A stretch of 64,000 nucleotides of DNA from Candidatus Endomicrobiellum devescovinae (lineage in GTDB: Bacteria; Elusimicrobiota; Endomicrobiia; Endomicrobiales; Endomicrobiaceae): the NCBI GenBank assembly GCA_031267795.1, contig JAIRYK010000022.1, positions 62,001 through 126,000 on the forward strand, read 5' to 3'. Below are positions 55,709-64,000 of the stretch, piece by piece. A model generated the notes under the pieces. It searched no databases. It saw only the letters and a program-made list of their open reading frames with translations, and was not told the origin of the DNA. Made by a program: the position numbers and the translations under genes. Each line of letters starts with the position of its first letter. Positions within the stretch are counted from its first letter, which is position 1.

Positions 55709-56746
55709 ATGACAAAATATATTTATTCTATACTATATAAAGCAGTTAGCACTTGTAATTTAGATAAAAGTGAAATATTGTATCTTTTAAAAACAGAAGA
55801 AAACGCTAAAATTTTTTCTGCGGCAGATAAAGTAAGAAAAGAACATGTCGGCGATAAAGTACATTTGCGTGCTTTAATAGAATTTTCAAATTATTGTAAA
55901 CAAAACTGTTTGTATTGTGGTCTTAGAAGAGGTAATGCAAAAGTAACAAGATACCGTTTAGATCCTCAAGAAATAATAAATTTGGCAAAGAAAGCTGCAG
56001 AATATGGCTACAAAACGATTGTTTTGCAGTCAGGTGAAGATTTATACTATACGATTGATAGAATGTCAAAAATAATTTCTGAAATAAAGAAATTTGATAC
56101 TGCCGTTACTTTAAGCATAGGCGAGAAAACTTTTGAAGAATACAAAGCGTACCGCGAAGCCGGAGCAGACAGATACTTGTTGCGAATAGAAACGACAGAC
56201 GAAGTTCTGTATGACAAACTTAATCCTGGAATGAGTTTAAAAAATAGGATGCGGTGTTTAGAGGACATAAAAAGATTAGGTTATGAAGTAGGTTCAGGCA
56301 TAATGGTTGGTCTTCCCGGACAAACGATAGAAAGCATAGCCAAAGACATAATTTATCTTAAATCTATACCTGTTGACATGGCGGGGATTGGTCCTTTTAT
56401 TTATCATCCAGATACCCCTATTGAAAAAACAGAAGGCAATTGTTTTGAATTGGCTCTCAAAGTTATGGCGATATTGCGTTTGCTTATGCCTGATATAAAT
56501 ATTCCTGCGACAACTGCGATGGAAACTTTAAATCCTAACGGACGGTTGATAGCATTGCAATGTGGGGCAAACGTAGTTATGCCAAACGCTACGGAAACAG
56601 CATACAGAAAGCATTATGAAATTTATCCCGGCAAAATTTGTATAGGCGATTCGCCAAAACATTGTAGGTTTTGTATAGAAAACAAAATTAAGTCTATAAA
56701 TAGAAATGTGGCTGAAAGTAAAGGTTATCATAGATCAAATAGTTGA
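55709..56746 (+). CDS. hydE: [FeFe]-hydrogenase maturase HydE (radical SAM)
   Basis: 345 residues from the ATG; a TTG at 55691 would add six. The radical-SAM cluster motif is CKQNCLYCGLRR (Cys63, Cys67, Cys70), followed by VLQSGED, SIGEKTFEEY, RYLLRIETTD and MVGLPGQT, all HydE features. Builds part of the H-cluster ligand set. HydF, HydG and hydrogenase subunits are not in the window. No strong ribosome site is visible. A biotin-synthase-like paralogue such as PylB is less likely given the context wording. Confidence 0.85.
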   Translation: MTKYIYSILYKAVSTCNLDKSEILYLLKTEENAKIFSAADKVRKEHVGDKVHLRALIEFSNYCKQNCLYCGLRRGNAKVTRYRLDPQEIINLAKKAAEYGYKTIVLQSGEDLYYTIDRMSKIISEIKKFDTAVTLSIGEKTFEEYKAYREAGADRYLLRIETTDEVLYDKLNPGMSLKNRMRCLEDIKRLGYEVGSGIMVGLPGQTIESIAKDIIYLKSIPVDMAGIGPFIYHPDTPIEKTEGNCFELALKVMAILRLLMPDINIPATTAMETLNPNGRLIALQCGANVVMPNATETAYRKHYEIYPGKICIGDSPKHCRFCIENKIKSINRNVAESKGYHRSNS

Positions 56747-56779
56747 TCTATGACGGAAAAATACGAAAAGGACGCAAAA

Positions 56780-57850
56780 ATGAAGATACTCGTAGGGTTA
56801 AGTGGCGGCGTTGACTCGGCTATAGCCGCATATTTATTAAAAGAGCAAGGGTATGAAGTAATCGGTGCAATGATGTCTGTATGGGACGATTCTATTCCCA
56901 GTCCGAAAAATAAAGACGTTGACGCCTGTCTGGGACCTGAAGACAAAGATATTGAGACTGTGCATAAAATAGCAGATTTCCTTAAAATATCTGTACATAT
57001 TTTGGACTGTAGAGAAGAATACAAAAAAGTTGTTATTGAAAACTTTAGAAATGAGTACAAAGAAGGACGCACGCCAAATCCTTGCGTGTGGTGCAATGCT
57101 TATATTAAGTTTGGCGTCCTTCCATTAACGGCGAGAAAAAACGGAATAACATTTAATAAATTTGCTACTGGACATTATGCAAACATCGCATTCAATAAGT
57201 CCTTAAATATGTATCAGTTACGCAAGGCAAAAGATGCCACCAAAGATCAAACTTATTTTCTATACAGACTCAATCAAAAGATTCTTTCTGAAACGATTTT
57301 TCCTCTTGGAGAGCTTACAAAAGAACAAGTCAGAGAAATAGCAAAAAAAATACAACTACCAGTGGCAGAAAAACCAGATAGTCAAGATTTTTATTGTGGC
57401 GACTACAATGACATACTGCAATTTCCGGCAACTCCGGGAGACATTATGGACAAAACTGGAAAAGTTTTAGGCAAGCACGCTGGAATATGGAACTATACTA
57501 TAGGAAAACGCAAAGGTCTTGGGCTTTCTGGCGGAACAAAAGATCCCTTATATGTTATAAATATTTTGGCTAAACAAAATGTTGTGATTGTTGGAACTAA
57601 AGAAGACTTATATTCTTCATCGCTTATAACAAGAAAAGTAACATGGGGTTCAATTCCCGTACCGAAAAAGCCTATTGAAGCAAGCGTAAAAATACGCCAA
57701 CAACACACGGCTACAAAAGCTGTTATAACGCCTATAGGAAATGACGGAGCTAAAGTGGAATTTAAAGAACCTCAAATGTCAATCACAGCAGGGCAAAGCT
57801 GTGTGTTTTATAAAGATAATATTGTTTTTGGTGGCGGAATTATTGCTTGA
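56780..57850 (+). CDS. mnmA: tRNA 2-thiouridylase MnmA
   Basis: 356 residues. PP-loop GLSGGVDSAIAA (6-17), nucleophile Cys in TPNPCVWCN (about 100-108), the TGHYA segment, the catalytic partner Cys in SQDFYCGDY (about 200) and GKRKGLGLSGG near 250. Thiolates U34 of Lys, Glu and Gln tRNAs. A frame starting at 56750 exists, but AAAGGA before the ATG at 56780 fits better. Confidence 0.93.
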   Translation: MKILVGLSGGVDSAIAAYLLKEQGYEVIGAMMSVWDDSIPSPKNKDVDACLGPEDKDIETVHKIADFLKISVHILDCREEYKKVVIENFRNEYKEGRTPNPCVWCNAYIKFGVLPLTARKNGITFNKFATGHYANIAFNKSLNMYQLRKAKDATKDQTYFLYRLNQKILSETIFPLGELTKEQVREIAKKIQLPVAEKPDSQDFYCGDYNDILQFPATPGDIMDKTGKVLGKHAGIWNYTIGKRKGLGLSGGTKDPLYVINILAKQNVVIVGTKEDLYSSSLITRKVTWGSIPVPKKPIEASVKIRQQHTATKAVITPIGNDGAKVEFKEPQMSITAGQSCVFYKDNIVFGGGIIA

Positions 57851-58047
57851 TCAAATAAAGTTCCACTTTTTGACTCTTTTCACTCTCAAAATCCTTCCTT
57901 TTTACTCTATCCGATAAACTTATGAACTAAATAAATCACATATTTTTTAAAAAAATTCAACAAATTTTTCAAAAGCAATTATTATAATTATTAAAATCTA
58001 AAGAAACTAGATTGTAGTACATTTTAAATTATTAAGGAGAAGTTAAA

Positions 58048-58707
58048 GTGTTAAAATTAGTATCAGTAGTATTCGTGTTTTTTGTAACAGCCCAATGCTG
58101 GGCGGCTCCAGTTCACAGAAGTAATCTTCAAGATTCTTGCGCCCCTGAAGAAGATAGAGAGCTAACTCAAGAAGAAATAGAAGAACAAAACGAAGCTCTA
58201 CAACAAGTTCTACAACGAAGACTAGAAAGAGATCCCATGTTAGTTACTAGAAGGCTACAAGAAGAAATGAGACTAGCAGAACAAATAGCACAAAGAGAAG
58301 CAGAAGTAAACAGAACTCTAATGGCTCTCCCGCGACCACACCGAGTAGCAAGAATAAATGCATTAAGAAACAGAGCAGGCGCACGAGTAGCTGAACAAGA
58401 CTTGATGTTAGTAGCAAGGTATGGTACTGGCTTGGTGGGTGCCCGACAAAGATTAGCTAGAATAGAGCGGCAAACAGAAGTGCTAAGAAACAGATTAGCA
58501 GAAGTGCAAGACCCAAATTGGATAGAATTACAAAGAGGTATAATAGCACAAGCAAGACCAGCAAGACAATAAGCAATAAGAGAAGAAGAAAGGTATATAG
58601 CGGTACAGAGAGAGTTCCAAGCAAGACAAAGAACTGCAATACGAATGATGGAAGAAGTAGAACGCTTAAGAGAAAATGCTGGGAGTTTGGGTTGTTCTGT
58701 TATGTAA
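58048..58707 (+). pseudogene. Secreted Arg-rich coiled-coil gene with internal stop
   Basis: Starts at GTG after AAGGAGAAG. A signal peptide (MLKLVSVVFVFFVTAQCWA) leads to 155 residues rich in Arg, Glu, Gln and Leu with helical heptads. A TAA at 58570-58572 ends the frame, but the same frame continues for 44 more codons of identical character (AIREEERYIAVQREFQARQR ... GCSVM) to a TAA at 58707. The stop is best read as a recent nonsense mutation; the 174-residue product may still be made. Codon choice (many CTA, CGA, AGA) differs from neighbouring genes. No family is recognised. Confidence 0.7.
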
Positions 58708-58774
58708 AACAAATTTAGTTAGCAAGAAAAGAAAGAAATATCCAATAAATTCTGTGTAGGATATTATATTGAAC

Positions 58775-58810
58775 TGCAGGCTCAAGCTGTATTATCAGCT
58801 TGAGCCTGCA
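58775..58810 (+). terminator. Strong hairpin between convergent genes
   Basis: Perfect 15-pair stem TGCAGGCTCAAGCTG with its complement and a six-base loop, followed by TATTTTG. It lies after the Arg-rich gene and before the end of the convergent transporter gene, so it may serve both strands. Confidence 0.75.
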
Positions 58811-58852
58811 TATTTTGTACGTGACTACAATTTACAAAGTTTCTAAATATCT

Positions 58853-60163
58853 CTATCCGAAATGAAAAAGATTGCACAAGTAAATTAAAATTACAAGTCC
58901 ACAAAAAACGTAACGCCCAGTTGGTATAAGCCACTTATTAACCATAACAGATCGTCCACTTTGAATTTCTTTTATAATTCTCTTTGAAAGCAAAATCCAA
59001 AATACAAAAATACCTGTTATAAGAGCGCAAAAAGGAACTAAATGTATTTGCAAAATGTCCATAAGACCATCTATATGCCCATCGGTAAGTATGCTAAAAA
59101 ACGCAGTTATAATTATAGAAATTAAAACTGCGAACTTTCTGGATATTTTTAATTTGCTTTGAATAGACTCTATTATTACCTCTAATATGCTTATGAGAGA
59201 TGTTATAGCTGCAAATAAAATAGCTATAAAGAAGATTCCCATGCAAATTTGCCCTAATGGTATTGTCTTAAAAATATCAGGTATTGTAATAAACATTAAT
59301 GAAGGTCCTGAATTTAAATCTTTACCAAAAGAAAATATTGCAGGAATAATTACTAAAGACGCTAAAATTGAAGCTAAAACACTTAAAATAGCAACATTTT
59401 TTGCAGAATAAATAATATCTTCACTTTTTCTCGCATAAGAACCATATACTATAAGAATAGAGCCTAAAATAGAAAGAGAATAGAAGCTCTGACCTAACGC
59501 CAAAATCCATGTTCTAGCATTTAAAAGCATATGCCATTTTGGAACGAAAAGAAATTCATATCCATTTATAGAGCCTGGAAGAAAAGCAACTCTTACAACC
59601 AAAAGACAAAATAATATAAAGAAAGCAGGCATCATAAGTTTGTTTAATTTCTCTATACCTTTTTCAACTCCGCCGATTATTGACAAACCAGTCATTGCAA
59701 GAGTTAAAACAACCCAGAAAGCTATTCCTTTGCCTGAAATCAAATTAAAATATGAAATGCTGTTTGTACTAAAAAATGCAGAACCAGTTATTGAACCAAA
59801 TAAAAAGCGAACAACCCACGCAACTACCACACTGTACCCTAAACCAATAACAAAAATTACTATAACAGGTATCCAACCTATAAATTCTCCTGCTTTGTTA
59901 TGCCCGCCGCTAAGCCTCAAAGCTTTAGTAAAAGCGCCTATAGGTCCTTTTCCTGTAAGTCTTCCAAAAGTTATTTCACCTATAACTGCAATTAGCCCCA
60001 AGACAAAAACGCAAATAATGTATGGTATCATGAAAGCTGCACCACCAAGCTCACCAACCCTATATGGAAATAGCCATATATTTCCCATTCCTATGGCAGA
60101 ACCTGCAGCGGCGAAAATAAAACCCCATCTTGATGAAAAAAGATCTTTTGAAGAATCGGACAT
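58853..60163 (-). CDS. NSS-family sodium-dependent transporter
   Basis: 436 residues with about eleven membrane segments. The family N-terminus SSRWGFIFAAAGSAIGMGNIW-type pattern (residues 9-30) with the unwound TM1 and sodium-site residues is intact, as is GIEKLNKLMMPAFF. Members import amino acids with sodium. Single gene, own upstream region of 100 bases. Confidence 0.92.
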   Translation of the reverse strand: MSDSSKDLFSSRWGFIFAAAGSAIGMGNIWLFPYRVGELGGAAFMIPYIICVFVLGLIAVIGEITFGRLTGKGPIGAFTKALRLSGGHNKAGEFIGWIPVIVIFVIGLGYSVVVAWVVRFLFGSITGSAFFSTNSISYFNLISGKGIAFWVVLTLAMTGLSIIGGVEKGIEKLNKLMMPAFFILFCLLVVRVAFLPGSINGYEFLFVPKWHMLLNARTWILALGQSFYSLSILGSILIVYGSYARKSEDIIYSAKNVAILSVLASILASLVIIPAIFSFGKDLNSGPSLMFITIPDIFKTIPLGQICMGIFFIAILFAAITSLISILEVIIESIQSKLKISRKFAVLISIIITAFFSILTDGHIDGLMDILQIHLVPFCALITGIFVFWILLSKRIIKEIQSGRSVMVNKWLIPTGRYVFCGLVILIYLCNLFHFG

Positions 60164-60206
60164 TATCGTTCCTTTTAGAAATAATTATCGTTCACAAGAA
60201 TAAGCA

Positions 60207-60240
60207 AACTTGTACTATGTAATTTCGTATAGTACAAGTT
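60207..60240 (-). terminator. Hairpin after glnB
   Basis: Perfect 12-pair stem AACTTGTACTAT/ATAGTACAAGTT with a ten-base loop, 25 bases beyond the glnB stop. The downstream T content is modest. Confidence 0.6.
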
Positions 60241-60264
60241 GACTTATAATATTTATACTCAAAG

Positions 60265-60609
60265 CTAGTTTATAGCCGCCGTACCTATTTCTTTAGTACG
60301 CACTCTCATAACACTTCGCAAATCATAACTGAATATCTTGCCATCGCCGGGATTGCCGGTAAAAGCCGCTTCTTGTATAGCTTTTATAGTCTTTTGCTCC
60401 CATTCTTCGGAAGACACTATAATTTCAAATTTAATTTTTGGACGCATAGTAATACTTACTTCCATACCGCGGACAAGTTCTTGATAGCCTTTCTGTTTGC
60501 CACAACCCATAACTTGTGAAACAGTAACACCGTTAACTTCTATTTTAGCAAGAGCTTCCTTTATATCTTCTAATTTTTCTTCTCTGACTATGGCTTCAAT
60601 TTTTATCAT
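60265..60609 (-). CDS. glnB: P-II nitrogen regulatory protein with altered T-loop
   Basis: 114 residues, P-II fold with GNPGDGKIFSYDL (about 85-97) for ATP binding and VRTKE near the end. The T-loop reads GKQKGYQELVRGMEVSITM: position 51, the uridylylated Tyr of GlnB/GlnK, is Val, and position 46 is also Val. GlnD-type modification is therefore impossible; ligand binding may remain. It follows amtB in the order used for GlnK control of AmtB. Confidence 0.93.
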   Translation of the reverse strand: MIKIEAIVREEKLEDIKEALAKIEVNGVTVSQVMGCGKQKGYQELVRGMEVSITMRPKIKFEIIVSSEEWEQKTIKAIQEAAFTGNPGDGKIFSYDLRSVMRVRTKEIGTAAIN

Positions 60610-60638
60610 AAAATTTCCTCCGCATATTATAACATATA

Positions 60639-61869
60639 CTAATCCAATCCTGTAAACGACGGATATGCACTTTCGCCATGCTCGGATATATCTAAACCTA
60701 CCAATTCTTCTTTTCTTTCAACTCTTAAAGGTATTAACACTTTAACAGTCCATGCACAAAGAAGAGTACCTAAAACAACAATTACAAAAGTTACAAGGAT
60801 ACCTTCAACCTGAGCAAAAAATTGCACAAATTCGCCGTAAATAAGACCTGGCTTGCCGCCATTAATTGATGGATTTACAAAAACGCCTGTAAGCAGTCCG
60901 CCCCAAATACCACCTATGCCATGGCATCCAAAAGCATCTAAAGCGTCATCAATTTTAAACACTTTTTTAATAAGAGCTATGCCACAGTAACAAACAGGAC
61001 TTACTGTCAATCCTATTATTAAAGCCGCCCATACATCAACAAATCCAGCTGCTGGCGTAATGCCAACCAATCCTGCTATAACGCCAGTACATGCACCTAT
61101 AAGTGTAGATTTGCCAGTTTTAAGTATATCTTAACAAAATCCAAATTAACATTCCTGCAGAAGAAGCTACGGCTGTAGTTATAAACGCATGAGCTGCAAG
61201 ACCATTTGCAGCAAGAGCACTTCCAGAATTAAAACCAAACCAACCAAATAATAAAAGCCCCATTCCTAAGAAAACAAACGGCATACTGTGCATTCTATAC
61301 GAAATCTGCATATAATCTACTCTTTTGCCAAGCAAAATAGCTAGGATTAAACCAGTAGTTCCTGAACTTATATGGACGACGTCTCCTCCAGCAAAATCTA
61401 AAGCTCCTATAGTACCGCCGATTATTCCCCCACCCCAAACCATATGAGCTAAAGGATAATATACAAAAATAGACCACAAAGTTATAAAAAGAAACAGCGC
61501 TTTAAATCTCATTCTTCCTGCCACAGAGCCTGTTATAATAGCTGGCGTTATGAGAGCAAAAGCCATTTGAAATGCAACAAAAGCAAAAGTAGGAATTGAA
61601 CCAGTAAGAGAATCTGTATTTATGCCAAAAAGACAGAAATTACTTAAAGAACCTATAAAAAGATTGCCATTTTCGCCAAAAGACAAAGAATACCCAAGCA
61701 AAATGTACAAAACTACTCCTAATCCAATTATAAAAGCGGAATTCATTAAGTTGTTGACCATATTCTTTCTACGCCCCATTCCGCCATAAAAAAACGCCAA
61801 ACCGGGCGTCATAAGCACAACTAACGCTGTACAGATAATGATAAATGCTGTGTCTCCTGCACTAAACAT
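60639..61869 (-). pseudogene. amtB: Frameshifted ammonium transporter
   Basis: Frame 61120-61869 gives the first 249 residues (FFYGGMGRRKN, ALDFAGGDVVHISSG with the pore His). The rest is in the next frame: DILKTGKSTLIGACTGVIAG, then GCHGIGGIWGGLLTG with the second pore His, to 60639. One extra A near 61129-61134 (TTAAGAT for TTAGAT) accounts for the shift; corrected, the protein would be about 409 residues, normal for AmtB. A single-base change leaves sequence error possible. Without correction the transporter is missing its last third. Confidence 0.92.
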
Positions 61870-62216
61870 CTTCTATCCTCCTTAATGTAAAATACTGAAA
61901 TAAACTATTTTTTTAATGTTTTACATCTACAATTTTAATTTTTATTAATTTTATTAAGTAAAAAGCGTTCAAATACATATTTTTTGTACTTGAACGCTTT
62001 GTAATGCCAAATCAAGTATAAGAAGTATATTAACTTTGAAATATCTTGTCAATAAATTATAAAATCTCAATACATCAACCCTCTAGAAAAATATAAATCT
62101 GCAAAATTTTGCAAAAAGCTTATAATTACTTACCTTTACAACTTAAACCTTAAAATGCTAAAAGCTGAACCAACGGAAGTTTTTGGTTTCTGTATTTAAA
62201 TTAAGAAGGAAGTATT
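61870..62216. other. Divergent intergenic region, amtB to the 62217 gene
   Basis: 347 bases without a gene. It holds the hairpin at 61962-62000, a perfect 12-bp palindrome GCAAAATTTTGC (62101-62112) and a TATAAT at 62121-62126 that could be the -10 of the plus-strand gene, though no good -35 is seen. No sigma-54 type GG/GC element for amtB was found. Confidence 0.5.
61962..62000 (-). promoter_or_regulatory. Terminator-like hairpin in the amtB leader
   Basis: Stem AAAGCGTTCAA/TTGAACGCTTT (11 pairs, then one mismatch and three more pairs), followed on the minus strand by TTTTTACTT. It lies 93-131 bases upstream of the amtB start and there is no minus-strand gene before it to terminate. It could be an attenuator in the leader or the end of a lost gene. 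Confidence 0.5.
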
Positions 62217-62465
62217 ATGAAAAAGCTTATTTTGGCGTTTGCGATATGTTGTGCTTTTGCCGTATCAGGTAGCCATGCTTTTGATATGGAATGCGATAGG
62301 CAATGTCATATCTGCGATGAGATGTACAAGCTAAGGGTACGTTTAGGAGGAGAGTATCTTAAAGAAGCTCTAGAGTATTGTCGTAATGCTCTTGATTATT
62401 GCAAAAGCGTCGGGGAGGATTGTTGGCAAGCTACCGGACATCTTAAAGACCACAACGAACTTTAA
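62217..62465 (+). CDS. Small secreted Cys-rich protein, unknown
   Basis: 82 residues. A signal peptide (MKKLILAFAICCAFAVSGSHA, cleaved before FDM) leaves about 60 residues with six cysteines (MECDRQCHICDE ... EYCRNALDYCKSVGEDCW), an arrangement fit for three disulfides or metal binding in a helical hairpin. AAGGAAG precedes the ATG. No family recognised; candidate exported effector or envelope protein. Confidence 0.72.
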   Translation: MKKLILAFAICCAFAVSGSHAFDMECDRQCHICDEMYKLRVRLGGEYLKEALEYCRNALDYCKSVGEDCWQATGHLKDHNEL

Positions 62466-62532
62466 ACCTTGAGATTTGATCTGAAAAAACAAATGCAATC
62501 TGAAGATATTTTTTAGAGTAAAATTTCATGTT

Positions 62533-63294
62533 TTATTTATGCTCAAAGCTTAACATAAGTTTAGCTTCAGCTTTAACAGCTTTAGATTCTTCGTTGAGCG
62601 CCGCTATTCGCACTTTGACAAATCTGTTGTTGGCTTCTCTACCTTCTTTAAGATAGTTTGAAAATTTCTCTTTAAAAGTTTCATCTTTAGGAATTCTAGG
62701 TAACTCGTTATAAGCTTTGGAAATAATCTCTAGTTCAATATTTGCTCTAGCAGCCTCTGCATAAGCTTTGGCAGTTTGAGCATAAGCTTCTGCAGTCTTT
62801 GAAGCTTCAGCAAAAGCCTTATTCCCAGTAATTTTAGTATCGTCTTTGAGATTTTTAGTATCTTTAATGTCAGCCACTATTGCATATAACTTAGCGGCTT
62901 TTTCATAGGCTACTGCTGCTTCATCGTAAGCTTTAGCGACTTCATCGTTGGCTTTAATCACTTCAATATTGTCCCCAATAAGCCTCTTTATACGTTTTTT
63001 TCTTGCTTTTATTGACGTTGACGCATCTTTATTATATTTTTCATTATCTAGTTCCGAATGATTAAAAGCACCTTTTGGAAGAGTCTCTAAAAAAATTTTA
63101 TCAGCTTTAGACAAAACTATAGAGGCTTTGGCATCCTTGAGTTTTGCTTTAGCGTAAGCTACATCTGCTTCAGCACGAGCTTTATCGGCTTCGTTGCAGA
63201 GAAGATAATATTTAAGTTCTCTCGCAATAGCAACAGCTCCATTAACTGTGCAAAAAAAATAACACAACAAAACCGCTAAGATTAATCGCTTCAT
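62533..63294 (-). CDS. Secreted Ala/Lys-rich coiled-coil protein, unknown
   Basis: 253 residues. A signal peptide (MKRLILAVLLCYFFCTVNGAVA) is followed by an almost wholly helical, Ala/Glu/Lys-rich chain with repeats of the type AKAYDEAAVAYEKAAKLYA and ASKTAEAYAQTAKAYAEAA. A frame start at 63306 exists, but GAGG is spaced for the ATG at 63294. Resembles periplasmic or surface coiled-coil proteins in composition only. Function unknown. Confidence 0.7.
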   Translation of the reverse strand: MKRLILAVLLCYFFCTVNGAVAIARELKYYLLCNEADKARAEADVAYAKAKLKDAKASIVLSKADKIFLETLPKGAFNHSELDNEKYNKDASTSIKARKKRIKRLIGDNIEVIKANDEVAKAYDEAAVAYEKAAKLYAIVADIKDTKNLKDDTKITGNKAFAEASKTAEAYAQTAKAYAEAARANIELEIISKAYNELPRIPKDETFKEKFSNYLKEGREANNRFVKVRIAALNEESKAVKAEAKLMLSFEHK

Positions 63295-63455
63295 TTCAAT
63301 CCTCATTGCTTATACAAAAATCATACCTCAATTTTCTCAAAAATACAAATTTTATTGCGTTATTTTGGTTAAAAAAAACAACTTTTTTATCTAATTTCTC
63401 CTGAGTATATTTGCTATTGAATAAATGGCTTTTTCTTGGTGCTTGGTGGCTGGTT

Positions 63456-64000
63456 TTAATAAGATTTGGAATCCATTTTTTGTAAAAATATACTTATCGC
63501 AGGACGACAGATATAATTTGTTAGATAAGATTCAACATAATTCCAAACTTTCTCATCTTCTACGTCAATAAAATCCACGTTGTTTCCAGAACAGTTTGAA
63601 AGTTTTTTTATATTCATTGTCATACGTTCGTCAATAAAGGTATTGTTATTTCTTATATACTCTGAAAAAGAATACCCTGAGAGCTTTAAAAATCTTAAAA
63701 TAAATGAGATCAAGGCTCTTCTGGGCTGTTTGCAAACGCTGAGTATTTCCCAAATTCTTACTATCAAATCGTATTTTTCTGTATTTTCAAGATTGAAAGG
63801 CGCAAATTTATCGCTCACTTCAGCTGCATATAAAGCGCATAAATTTCGCATAAAATTGTTTTTTATTATTGTGTTATTGTTAATAATGCTTGCTCCTGTA
63901 ATTTTCGGTCTTATTGATGGGTGGCTGTTAAAAACATGAAACTCGCTTTCTGTAAGTGTTTCCGTAGCAGACGAAAGCTTTGCCGCTATCTTTTTGGCGC
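63456..64000 (-). CDS. recO: Recombination mediator RecO (partial)
   Basis: The frame is open from the right edge (codon ending at 63998) to the stop at 63456, so the N-terminus is outside the window. The visible part matches the RecO C-terminal helical region: LSSATETLTESEFHVFNS, LCALYAAEVSDKFAPFNLEN, RRALISFILRFLKLSGYSF. The four-Cys zinc finger found in some RecO proteins is absent. RecO loads RecA onto SSB-coated DNA. A Met inside (63851) is not the start. Confidence 0.75.
   Translation of the reverse strand, partial: AKKIAAKLSSATETLTESEFHVFNSHPSIRPKITGASIINNNTIIKNNFMRNLCALYAAEVSDKFAPFNLENTEKYDLIVRIWEILSVCKQPRRALISFILRFLKLSGYSFSEYIRNNNTFIDERMTMNIKKLSNCSGNNVDFIDVEDEKVWNYVESYLTNYICRPAISIFLQKMDSKSY

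Noticed and set aside
58167-58712. Antisense frame of 181 codons opposite the Arg-rich gene
   Set aside because: The plus-strand frame has a ribosome site, signal peptide and coherent composition; the antisense frame is Cys/Leu-rich shadow sequence without a start signal.
63580-63939. Plus-strand frame of 119 codons at the right edge
   Set aside because: It is opposite the recO frame, which is open to the window edge and matches the RecO C-terminal region.

Overview
The window is AT-rich, densely packed DNA from a Gram-negative-type bacterium. It encodes Kdo and heptose synthesis, LptA/B/C, a late acyltransferase of lipid A and an autotransporter, all of which require an outer membrane. The mix of gene families (nucleotide super-operon, mannose-family PTS with HPr kinase, GH57 glucanotransferase, HydE, bactofilin) together with many freshly broken genes best fits Elusimicrobiota of the Endomicrobium type, the reduced endosymbionts of termite-gut flagellates. 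That assignment is inference from gene content and gene decay; no rRNA gene is present to settle it.

Region 1 (1-24312, almost all on the minus strand) is a nucleotide super-operon, read from high to low coordinates: purC-purS-purL-purQ, an LTA-synthase-like membrane phosphotransferase, a small Cys-rich membrane protein, purD-purE, a ruined pyrR, pyrB-pyrC-pyrK, a GATC-type methyltransferase and MutH/Sau3AI-like nuclease pair, pyrD-pyrF-lysE-pyrE, nhaC, purM-purN, a DUF1016 PD-(D/E)XK nuclease, purB, then aroC-aroK. Two unrelated nuclease cassettes sit inside this operon without breaking it. The DUF1016 gene is flanked by a perfect 60-bp direct repeat of the purN 3' end.

Region 2 (24369-32901) holds a cell-shape/envelope cluster (broken M23 peptidase, bactofilin, SurA-N protein), a second LTA-synthase-like gene on the plus strand, lemA-htpX, two small exported proteins, exonuclease III and EngB. 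Region 3 (32904-43477) encodes a YccA-type membrane protein, a Nudix hydrolase and a complete sugar phosphotransferase chain: EI, HPr, mannose-family IIA/IIB/IIC/IID, a GH57 alpha-glucanotransferase embedded between IIB and IIC, and the regulators HPr kinase, RapZ, EIIA-Ntr and HPF. Region 4 (43513-50575) is the LPS operon: lptB-lptA-lptC-lpxL-kdsC-small membrane protein-kdsA-kdsB-rfaE1-hldD.

Region 5 (50676-64000) is accessory in character: a large frameshifted Pmp-like autotransporter, hydE, mnmA, a secreted Arg-rich gene with an internal stop, an NSS-family transporter, glnB with a frameshifted amtB, two small secreted orphans and the 3' part of recO. Five genes in the window (pyrR, the M23 peptidase, the autotransporter, the Arg-rich gene, amtB) carry frameshifts or nonsense codons whose ancestral frame can still be read, which indicates ongoing reductive evolution or, for the single-base cases, possible sequence error.
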